Of a stretch of DNA of 61,053 nucleotides, positions 40,019 to 47,608 are shown in pieces. The stretch is from a bacterium (lineage in GTDB: Bacteria; Planctomycetota; Planctomycetia; Pirellulales; Pirellulaceae). The DNA lies in assembly GCA_030430075.1 (NCBI GenBank), contig JAUIGN010000056.1, positions 1-61,053 on the forward strand, in the 5' to 3' direction. Positions within the stretch are counted from its first letter, which is position 1; every line of letters begins with the position of its first letter. The notes under the pieces were generated by a model that was given only the letters and a program-made list of their open reading frames with translations, was not told the DNA's origin and made no database searches. The position numbers and the translations under genes are program-made.

Positions 40019-42040
40019 ATGATCCATCGATTGCTGTACATCCCGTCCACACGCCTTGCCCTGACCTTGGTCTGCGCCGGTCTGGGAATCCTGCCGACCG
40101 ACGCCGCCAATGGTGTCGACTTTATCCTCTGCGATGCGTCGACCGGAACAGGGCCGCCCCCGTTGGTGCTGTTTGGCGACGCCCCGCCGAAGACGCGCGA
40201 AGCAACCCAGGAATTGGCCGACTACATCGAAAAAGTCTGCGGCACCCGCCCCGAAGTGCTGGAGACGCCGCCGCGTCGACCTCCGAAGCGCGCCATCTGG
40301 GTTGGTTACCAGCCGGCGCTGACCGACCTGTTCCCAGGACTCGACTTTCAATTTCAACACCCGGAAGAGACCTTGATCGCCGCCAACGAGAGTCATCTGG
40401 TAATTGCCGGCCGCGATCGTTGGGATCCGCAACATCTCGTGGTGGAGGGGATTGATGAGAAGATCGTTGGCCGCCAGCAGGAGTACGGTACGGTCAACGC
40501 GATCTACACGTTCCTGCACGACCAGCTCGGCGTGCGTTGGCTGTGGCCCGGAGAGTTGGGAGAAGACATACCGCGTCGCCGCAGGATTGCCTTCGCGCCG
40601 TATGTCTATCGGTATCATCCGCAGATCCGGGCGCGGGGCGGAGCATTCAACTTTTCGGCGCTGAGCAACAAGGGCTACGGCCGAGCCCACCAGTGGACTC
40701 GACGGCAGCGGCTGCAACTCGATTCCTTACGCAGCGAAGGCGGGCACGCTTTCGGCGATTGGCATGCCCGGTTTCACGAGCAGAAGCCGGAATTGTTCGC
40801 ACTGCAACCGGACGGGAGCCGCGGCACGCATCCCAGCCCCAAGAACGTGAAGCTGTGCCAATCGAACCCGGAGGTCTGGGCGCAGTGGCTGGCCGACGTC
40901 GAGTCGAAATTGAAGGAAGACCCGACACGGACGGAGTTCAACGCCTCACCGAATGACGGTTGGTCCAGCGGACACTGTGTCTGTGAGCATTGTCGAGCGT
41001 GGGATCATCCGCGCGGCGAGCCGCGGTTGATGCATTGGCACCATCATCGGGAAACGCGACCGGCCCTGTCTGATCGCCATGTAACCTTTGCCAACAAGCT
41101 GGCCGAACTGCTCCGGCAGCGGTATCCGGACAAGGACTATCGCGTGATGATGTTATCCTATGGTCACTCGCGGCCGGCTCCCATCGAAGCGAAGCCGGCA
41201 GAGAACGTGATCATGGTCAGCGTGGCAAACTTCTTCGGCCGGACCCATCTCGCCGATCGGGGTTCGACCTGGGGCACCACGCACCGCGACCAGTTTGCGG
41301 CATGGGGCAAGCTTGCCCACCATGTCTTCTGGCGGCCCAACACGGGGAGCCCCGCCGGCTGGCAGCAGGGGCTACCTGATGTGTCGACCACTCAAACAAT
41401 CGACAACATTCGATTCGCTGCTGAGAATCGCTGCGCCGGCATCTACATTGACGCCGTGTGGGAACACTGGGCGACGCAGGGGCCCCAGTACTACGTGATG
41501 GCACAACTGTTCTGGAATCCGGCACAGGACGGCCAGACCATTCTTGATGACTACTATTTGCGAGGGTTTGGGCCTGCCGCCGCCAGCGTGCGGGCATACT
41601 TCGAGACACTGGAACAGGCACGAATGCAATTCGTGAAGAAGCATGGCTACGGCAGCGGAGTCTTCAACTTTCCGCGGCTGTACACCGCCGACCTGTTGCG
41701 TACGTCGCGCGCCCACCTGGACGAAGCGGCGGCGACCGCGGCCGGAGGACGGGAGATCTACCGCCAGCGCGTCGCGTTCATCCGCGCGGGACTGACCTAT
41801 ACCCGGTTGCTGATCGAAACGATCGGCTTGATGGAATCTTACTGGCGCGCCCAAGATGAATCGGTGGCCGCTAGGGTGGTGGCCAATTGGGACCAGATGG
41901 AGCGCCTTTGTCAGGAGCACCCCTTTGCCATCAACTGGGGGCCAGTCCGCCCCACAGCGCCGCGGATGATCGGCCTGCATCCAGAGCACCCCAATCCCAA
42001 ATGGAAACCGAACCGGGCCAACGACCTCGACCGGAACTGA
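40019..42040 (+). CDS. Secreted DUF4838 protein (copy 1)
   Basis: A 673-residue exported protein. The start at 40019 has AAGG 8 bases upstream and gives a signal peptide ending near LPTDAAN; ATGs at 39956 and 39992 are less suitable. The N-terminal part resembles an alpha-glucuronidase N-terminal-like domain (QELADYIEKVCG, GTVNAIYTFLHDQLGVRWLWPGE). DUF4838 follows with SPNDGWSSGHCVCEHCR, a Cys-rich site that may bind metal, and WRPNTGSPAGWQQ. Such proteins are linked to polysaccharide breakdown. The sulfatase gene starts 13 bp after its stop, so both are probably one operon, perhaps with the upstream PSD1-DUF1501 pair. Confidence 0.85.
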   Translation: MIHRLLYIPSTRLALTLVCAGLGILPTDAANGVDFILCDASTGTGPPPLVLFGDAPPKTREATQELADYIEKVCGTRPEVLETPPRRPPKRAIWVGYQPALTDLFPGLDFQFQHPEETLIAANESHLVIAGRDRWDPQHLVVEGIDEKIVGRQQEYGTVNAIYTFLHDQLGVRWLWPGELGEDIPRRRRIAFAPYVYRYHPQIRARGGAFNFSALSNKGYGRAHQWTRRQRLQLDSLRSEGGHAFGDWHARFHEQKPELFALQPDGSRGTHPSPKNVKLCQSNPEVWAQWLADVESKLKEDPTRTEFNASPNDGWSSGHCVCEHCRAWDHPRGEPRLMHWHHHRETRPALSDRHVTFANKLAELLRQRYPDKDYRVMMLSYGHSRPAPIEAKPAENVIMVSVANFFGRTHLADRGSTWGTTHRDQFAAWGKLAHHVFWRPNTGSPAGWQQGLPDVSTTQTIDNIRFAAENRCAGIYIDAVWEHWATQGPQYYVMAQLFWNPAQDGQTILDDYYLRGFGPAAASVRAYFETLEQARMQFVKKHGYGSGVFNFPRLYTADLLRTSRAHLDEAAATAAGGREIYRQRVAFIRAGLTYTRLLIETIGLMESYWRAQDESVAARVVANWDQMERLCQEHPFAINWGPVRPTAPRMIGLHPEHPNPKWKPNRANDLDRN

Positions 42041-42053
42041 TCACAGAACCGCC

Positions 42054-43460
42054 ATGCGCTATCAACCCCTGATGCTGCTTGTTGTGCTGTTGCCCACGAT
42101 TGCCGCCGCCCAAGAGCGGCCGAACGTGTTGTTCATACTGGTTGACGATCTGGGCTGGAGCGATGTGAGCTACAACGGCAGTCAGGTCTACGAGACACCG
42201 CACGTCGATCGGCTGGCCGGCCAGGGAATGGTGCTGACTGACTTCTATTCCGCAGGGCCCGTCTGTTCGCCGACGCGGGCCTCGATCCTGACAGGGAAGG
42301 CTCCAGCCCGCCTTGGTCTCACGACCTGGCTCTACACGCCGGAGAAAGACCCGCCACATGTCGCCCATCACCTTTCCCTGGCAGAGTGGACCATCGCTGA
42401 AGCGCTGCAGGAAGCCGGCTACGCGACCGGATATTTCGGCAAGTGGCATCTGGGATACAAGAATGAGCATTGGGCCGCGCAACAGGGCTTTGCGGAGGCG
42501 AAGGGCGGGATTGATTCGTCACATGCCTGGGAATTGGCCTGGCCGGATCGCGAGTCGGCGTTGCCGCCAGACCACACGCGGTTCTTCAGCCCGTACCGCA
42601 TGTCGCATCTCGAAGACGGCCCCGTCGGAGAATACCTTACCGACCGGTTGACGGACGAGACGATCAAGTTCATCGAGCAGCATTCGGGTAGGCAAGGTCG
42701 GAGCGGGCAACCGTTCTTTGCGTTCCTTTCGTATCACACGGTGCATACCCCGTTGCAGCCAAAACCCGCCAAGACTGCCAGGTACAAAGCGAAAATCGAA
42801 TCACTCGGCCTGGACAAGCGGCGGGAAAAGGATCGTCGCGAGAAGGCGTTTCAGAACAATGCGGCCTATGCGGGCATGGTCGAACACATGGACGAGAACG
42901 TCGGTCGATTACTGCGGCGGCTCGACGAGCTCGGTCTGACCAGGAACACGATCGTCGTCTGGACCTCGGACAACGGAGGCAAAGGTTCGGTCACGTCAAA
43001 CCTGCCGCTCCGCGGCATGAAGCACAACCTGTACGAAGGAGGCATCCGCGTGCCGACGATCGTCCGCTGGCCCGGCCGGATTCGCGCAGGCAGTAAGAAC
43101 TCGACGCCCCTGATCAGTACCGACTTCTACCCGACGATCTTGGCAATGACGGGCTGTCCGTCGCAAGAAGATCAGCACGTGGACGGCATCAGCTTTTCCG
43201 ACGTGCTGGTCGGTCAGCGCGACACCAGCGCGCGTGATGCACTCTACTGGCACTACCCCCACAACCGCCACGAAGGGGCCGTTCGCGAAGGACGGTACAA
43301 GCTCGTTCACCGCTTTCGGGACGACCGCGTCGAGCTCTACGATCTGGACACCGACATCGGCGAGCAAACCGATCTCGGCGAGCGGCAACCGGAGCTCGCC
43401 GCCCGTCTGCTGGCCAAGCTCAAACGCTGGCAGAACGCGGTCGGTGCGAAGTTTGAATAG
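42054..43460 (+). CDS. Secreted formylglycine-dependent sulfatase
   Basis: A 468-residue type I sulfatase, probably hydrolysing sulfate esters on polysaccharides in the periplasm or outside. Signal peptide MRYQPLMLLVVLLPTIAAA is followed by RPNVLFILVDDLGWSD with metal-binding Asp31 and Asp32. The modification motif CSPTRASILTG holds Cys71, the residue converted to formylglycine. GKWHLG and TSDNGGKG also match the family, and the C-terminus ends with GRYKLVHRF and DLDTDIGEQTDL. It follows the DUF4838 gene by 13 bp. A second sulfatase converges from the other side, 26 bp away. Confidence 0.94.
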   Translation: MRYQPLMLLVVLLPTIAAAQERPNVLFILVDDLGWSDVSYNGSQVYETPHVDRLAGQGMVLTDFYSAGPVCSPTRASILTGKAPARLGLTTWLYTPEKDPPHVAHHLSLAEWTIAEALQEAGYATGYFGKWHLGYKNEHWAAQQGFAEAKGGIDSSHAWELAWPDRESALPPDHTRFFSPYRMSHLEDGPVGEYLTDRLTDETIKFIEQHSGRQGRSGQPFFAFLSYHTVHTPLQPKPAKTARYKAKIESLGLDKRREKDRREKAFQNNAAYAGMVEHMDENVGRLLRRLDELGLTRNTIVVWTSDNGGKGSVTSNLPLRGMKHNLYEGGIRVPTIVRWPGRIRAGSKNSTPLISTDFYPTILAMTGCPSQEDQHVDGISFSDVLVGQRDTSARDALYWHYPHNRHEGAVREGRYKLVHRFRDDRVELYDLDTDIGEQTDLGERQPELAARLLAKLKRWQNAVGAKFE

Positions 43461-43486
43461 TCGACGACCGGTGACCCGCCTCGGTT

Positions 43487-44839
43487 TCACTTCACCACGC
43501 TGTCGTTGTCGGCGGCCCGTGCCGCTTGCAGCACGGCCAGCATCTTCTTCACGCGCTCCGGCTCCTGATCCGCGAGATCGGTTGCTTCGGCAGGGTCCGC
43601 GGTGATGTGGAAGAGTTCGCTGGCCGCCTTCTCGTGGGCAACCAGTTTCCACTCGCCCAGTCGCAGCGAAACGGTCCGCCAGCGAGGTCCGGCAACGTAA
43701 AGCGGTCGTTCCGGGAGCGGCCTCCCGCTCTGAAGCAACTCGACAAGGCTGACGCCGTCCCAATCGAGGTCGGCTTGCGGAGCATAGCCGGCCAACTGAC
43801 AGAAGGTGGGCATCCAGTCCATGATGGCGACCGGAGTCGGTTCCTCGCGCGCCGCGATCTTCCCGGGCCATGAGACGAGTGTCGGCACCCGTGTCCCTCC
43901 CTCGTAAACGGTGCCCTTTTGGCCGCGCAACGGACCGTTATTCGCAGTGAGTCTACCTGCCGGCGAATCGTCCGGCGGGTAAGGCTGCGTGTTGTTCGTG
44001 GTCGTGCTCCCGCCATTGTCGCTGGTGAACACGACCAGCGTGTTGTCTCGAATGCCTTTCTCTTCGAGCGCCCGGAGAACGCGGCCGACGGCGTCATCCA
44101 AATGCATCACGCAAGCGGCATAGTGCCGTCCGATCTCGCTGGAAATCGACGCGGGAACCTTGTCCAGCCACGATTGGGGCTCATTAATCGGCAGATGCAC
44201 CGCCGTAAACGGGACGTACAGAAAGAACGGCTGATCGTCACGCTCGCCAATCCATCTCACGGCCTCGTTGGCAAGCAGATCGGTCACGTGGCCTGTTTCC
44301 TCAAGCAATTTGCCGTTGCGATGCCAGGTGACAGAAAATTGACCTTTCTTGTAGCGGTGACTCCACGCCGTGACACCGCCTGCCAGCGAGCCATAGCTGT
44401 GGTCAAAGCCGAAATGGTTCGGCCCCCACTGGGGCTTCGAGCCGAGATGCCACTTGCCGATCAGGCACGTTTCGTAGCCTTGCGACCGCAACGCCCTGGC
44501 CAGCGTGACCGTCTGGGGAGGCAACGCCAGGCCGTTCGTCGGAGTGGTGATTCCAAAGCGGCTCCAGCACCGCCCCGTCAAGAAACCGGCTCGCGTTGGA
44601 CTGCATACGGGGGCGACGTAGTGCTGGGTGAGTTCCACCCCCTCGTTCGCCATCCGATCGAGATGCGGCGTGGGGGCATTGCCGCCGTGAAATGCGACAT
44701 CCGCCCAACCGAGATCGTCGGCAATCATGAACACGATGTTCGGTCTGCCCGTTTCGGCTCGGGCTGGGGCGGAAACCACGCAACCAAGGACCACGCAACC
44801 AAGGACCAGGCAGCTAAGGGTCAGCATGCGAAATGACAT
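43487..44839 (-). CDS. Secreted formylglycine-dependent sulfatase 2
   Basis: A 450-residue type I sulfatase. The start at 44839 has a strong GGAGG site about 10 bases upstream. The signal peptide contains a duplicated GCVVLGCVV from an exact 15-bp tandem repeat in the DNA, then APARA before RPNIVFMIADDLGWAD with the metal-binding Asp pair. CSPTRAGFLTG gives Cys79 as the formylglycine position. GKWHLGS, FTSDNGGST and the C-terminal LGEWKLVAHEKA complete the pattern. It is the last gene of a reverse-strand run DUF1592, DUF1552, SUMF1-like, sulfatase. Confidence 0.94.
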   Translation of the reverse strand: MSFRMLTLSCLVLGCVVLGCVVSAPARAETGRPNIVFMIADDLGWADVAFHGGNAPTPHLDRMANEGVELTQHYVAPVCSPTRAGFLTGRCWSRFGITTPTNGLALPPQTVTLARALRSQGYETCLIGKWHLGSKPQWGPNHFGFDHSYGSLAGGVTAWSHRYKKGQFSVTWHRNGKLLEETGHVTDLLANEAVRWIGERDDQPFFLYVPFTAVHLPINEPQSWLDKVPASISSEIGRHYAACVMHLDDAVGRVLRALEEKGIRDNTLVVFTSDNGGSTTTNNTQPYPPDDSPAGRLTANNGPLRGQKGTVYEGGTRVPTLVSWPGKIAAREEPTPVAIMDWMPTFCQLAGYAPQADLDWDGVSLVELLQSGRPLPERPLYVAGPRWRTVSLRLGEWKLVAHEKAASELFHITADPAEATDLADQEPERVKKMLAVLQAARAADNDSVVK

Positions 44840-44936
44840 ATGGGTTTTCCTCCAACATAGAAGAAGTGGCGGCCACGTCCGCCGGAAGCCTCGCTCGACC
44901 GTGCCTGCCCACCGTCCGGCGCGGGCAGCTACGGAC

Positions 44937-44961
44937 GTCATGCATAGCATGACCGACGGAG
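44937..44961 (+). repeat. Palindromic repeat family C, copy 4
   Basis: Reads GTCATGC-ATA-GCATGAC and CGACGGAG, a perfect 7-bp inverted repeat. It lies between the SUMF1-like gene and the sulfatase start, about 98 bp upstream of the latter. Confidence 0.75.
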
Positions 44962-44994
44962 TGGAAAAAACACCTGCCGCACATTACCCGCAAC

Positions 44995-46245
44995 TCACTC
45001 CGTCGCCACCATCTCCGCAACGACGCGAAACCCGGTGTACACAAATGCGTCGGACGACTCGGCGAAGCTCCGCTCGGCGGTTCGACTGGTGAGCGGTCCA
45101 CTGCACCATGCGCCGCCGCGGACCGTTCGCCAATCACCGTACTGGTGATGAATGGTCGTATCCGGACCCGTGGGATCGACGACAACCGGCAACGCACTCG
45201 GATCACGGCTCATGGCCGATGCGCCTGTCAGTTCAGTGTAGTAGCGGGGATGAAATTTGTCCGAGCACCATTCCCAGACGTTGCCGTGCGTGTCAAACAG
45301 ACCGCGTTGGTTAGGCTGGAGGCTCGCAACCGGGGCCGTAAAGACGAAGCCATCCCCTTCACCTTTGCCCAACCGCGCGATCCGTTGGCGGAGCGTCATG
45401 CCGGGATGCGCGGCCTCCAACGCGGCGTCGGCGACATTGCCATACGCGTAGACGGTGTCGGCCGAATCACCGCCGAGGTAGCTGGTCGTGCTCCCGGCAC
45501 GCGCAGCGTACTCCCATTCGGCCTCCGTCGGCAGCCGGTAGGTGACGGACTCTACTTCGCTCAACCACCGGCAAAACGCCATCGCATCCTGCCAGCTAAC
45601 ACAGACGACAGGATGATCGTCGGTCTGCTCAAAGCCCGGGTTTCGCCAGGTGCATTCCTTGTTCATGGCGAACTGATCGAGGCCCTTCTCGGCTGCGGGG
45701 CAGAAGGCCAACGCTCCCGTTCCATTCTGTTCGGCCGTTGTCCGATAGCCGGTGGCGACGACGAACGTGCGGAACTGGCCGACCGTTACCTCCGTGGCGC
45801 CAATTCTGAAGGGGCGCGTGAGCTTGACGCGATGCGCCGGGCGAGCGTCATGGGAGCCTGTCCCGCCGGTCGAAAAAGGATGGTTCTTCCGGAGTTGGTC
45901 TCCGTGGATCGCCCCCCGAACGTATCCGCCCGGCGGGAAGCCAATCAGGCGAATTCCGATCTTGTTCGTCGCCACTGCCGGCGCATCCGCGGCCAGCGTC
46001 GCTGCGCTCTGCCAGCTGACCAGCGGGCCGATGGTAAGGACGATGATCAAGCGAACCGCCACGGTCGGTAGCCGGCGGCTTATGCTAGTGGACGACAAGA
46101 CCGAACGTTCGGCCACCCGCGATCGTGCGCTGCCGAATGCTTTACCTGCCTCTTCAGCCGCGCGAATGTCGCGGGGACGCAGCCCAAACGCGCGCGTTTC
46201 AAAACCTGGTTCGCTCTCCCTGGTCGTTACTGCTTGACTTACCAT
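44995..46245 (-). CDS. SUMF1/FGE-sulfatase domain protein, catalytically atypical
   Basis: About 416 residues with an N-terminal membrane anchor (about 61-77, TVAVRLIIVLTIGPLV) and a C-terminal formylglycine-generating-enzyme (SUMF1) domain: PAHRVKLTRPFRIGATEVTV, HPVVCVSWQDAMAFCRWL, YRLPTEAEWEYAARAG, HGNVWEWCSDKF and VRGGAWCSGPLTSRTAERS. Active FGE uses two cysteines five apart at the last motif (human Cys336 and Cys341). Here Cys381 is kept but position 386 is Thr, so sulfatase activation is doubtful. It starts 25 bp after the DUF1552 stop, and the sulfatase gene follows. The start at 46245 has AGGG upstream; a TTG at 46293 is a poor alternative. Confidence 0.87.
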   Translation of the reverse strand: MVSQAVTTRESEPGFETRAFGLRPRDIRAAEEAGKAFGSARSRVAERSVLSSTSISRRLPTVAVRLIIVLTIGPLVSWQSAATLAADAPAVATNKIGIRLIGFPPGGYVRGAIHGDQLRKNHPFSTGGTGSHDARPAHRVKLTRPFRIGATEVTVGQFRTFVVATGYRTTAEQNGTGALAFCPAAEKGLDQFAMNKECTWRNPGFEQTDDHPVVCVSWQDAMAFCRWLSEVESVTYRLPTEAEWEYAARAGSTTSYLGGDSADTVYAYGNVADAALEAAHPGMTLRQRIARLGKGEGDGFVFTAPVASLQPNQRGLFDTHGNVWEWCSDKFHPRYYTELTGASAMSRDPSALPVVVDPTGPDTTIHHQYGDWRTVRGGAWCSGPLTSRTAERSFAESSDAFVYTGFRVVAEMVATE

Positions 46246-46270
46246 GAACGGCCCTGACCGAGTAAGCGAG

Positions 46271-47587
46271 CTAACCATGTACCAGTTCCCCAATCACGCC
46301 GGTACTGTCATGGAAAGGCTGCGGCAAGGAGACACCGATCCGATCGGCCATCGTCAACCACAGATTCGCCAGAGGCGTATTCTCCGGGAGGCCGAGGTGG
46401 CCCTGGTGGCGGATGCCCAGGTCGGAACCGCCGCTGATGACGGTCGGCAGCAGGTCTCGGCTGTGACCGATCCCCATCCCGCTGCTGAACCCGAGCAACG
46501 TCCGGTCCAACAACGTGCCGTCACCTTCGCGAATCGATCGCATTCGCCGCAGGAAGTGGGCCCAGTGCCGCATGTAGATCGTGTCCGCCTTGGCGAGCTC
46601 TTCCAGATTCTGTGGATCGTTGCCGTGATGCGTGAGGGAATGGTAGTCCTTTGACAGGCCCCATTCCGGGTAAGCGCCGCCTCGCAACTCCGTCCGTACG
46701 ACGTAGGTCAGCACACGCGTCGAATCCGTTTGAAAGGCGAGGGCGATCAGGTCGTACATTAACTTCGAATACGCTTCGTAAGAGAACGGGCCGTCCCGAT
46801 CGGGGGCGATCGGCGTGGCATAGTCTCCGATTCCATCCAGTTCGGGAATCGGCTTCGCCTTTGCCGACCATTCAACCTGGCGCTCCAGCGCCCTCTCCAG
46901 TTCGCGGACCGACTGAAAATACTGGTCCAACTGCCGGCGGTCGGCTTGTCCAAGCTGCTTGTGCAATCGCGCGGCGTCCCGCTGCACGAGGTCGAGCACA
47001 CTCTCGCGATGCCGAAAGTCGACCGACTGCCGCGACTGTTGATCGGCGGCCGGCGGCCGGAACAGACGGTCGAACAGCGCCGTCGGATCGTTCTGGGCCG
47101 GCAACGGCACACCTTGTCGGTTCCAGGACAACGTGGCCAGGTCGGTCCCGCCGAACCCTGTACCCCGCTTGATCGACATCTGCAGCGAGGGAAACCGGGT
47201 GTCCTTTCCGATGGCTTCCGCGGCAAGTTGGTCGAAAGAAATTGCCTGTTTCTTCTCACGCTCGATGCCTGTCGTGAAGCAGTAGGTCCCCTTGTGTCCG
47301 CCTCCGTGTTTGAGATACATCCCGGACAGAACGGTGAACTTTCCTCGGTGCGCTTCGAGCGGCTCGAGAATGCGTGTCGTCGTAAAGTTGGGACCGAAGT
47401 CGGCGGGAAAGAACTGGCGAACGTTCATGCCCATCCCGAAGTAGAAGATGCCCATCCGTGGCGTCACTTCGGGCCGCGGCAAGGCCCACACCGACGACGG
47501 CATCATCGCCTCGAGGTAGGGCAGGGCAAGCAAGGCACTTCCGCCTCGCAGCATGGTCCGCCGGCTGATACTTGGCCGCTTCTGCAT
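46271..47587 (-). CDS. DUF1552 protein (module 4)
   Basis: A 438-residue DUF1552 protein with a Tat-type signal (SRRTMLRGGSALLALPYLE). Family segments: GIFYFGMGMNVRQFFP, ATTGIE-like FTTGIEREKK, SMKRGTGFGGTDLATLSWNR, DSTRVLTYVVRTELRG, YHSLTHHG and LGFSSGMGIGHSRDLLPTV. It starts 21 bp after the DUF1592 gene and ends 25 bp before the SUMF1-like gene. It is a paralogue of the module 2 protein at 26569-27870, but the two are clearly diverged. Confidence 0.88.
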   Translation of the reverse strand: MQKRPSISRRTMLRGGSALLALPYLEAMMPSSVWALPRPEVTPRMGIFYFGMGMNVRQFFPADFGPNFTTTRILEPLEAHRGKFTVLSGMYLKHGGGHKGTYCFTTGIEREKKQAISFDQLAAEAIGKDTRFPSLQMSIKRGTGFGGTDLATLSWNRQGVPLPAQNDPTALFDRLFRPPAADQQSRQSVDFRHRESVLDLVQRDAARLHKQLGQADRRQLDQYFQSVRELERALERQVEWSAKAKPIPELDGIGDYATPIAPDRDGPFSYEAYSKLMYDLIALAFQTDSTRVLTYVVRTELRGGAYPEWGLSKDYHSLTHHGNDPQNLEELAKADTIYMRHWAHFLRRMRSIREGDGTLLDRTLLGFSSGMGIGHSRDLLPTVISGGSDLGIRHQGHLGLPENTPLANLWLTMADRIGVSLPQPFHDSTGVIGELVHG

Positions 47588-47608
47588 GTCCTTCTCTCCT
47601 GACCTGTT

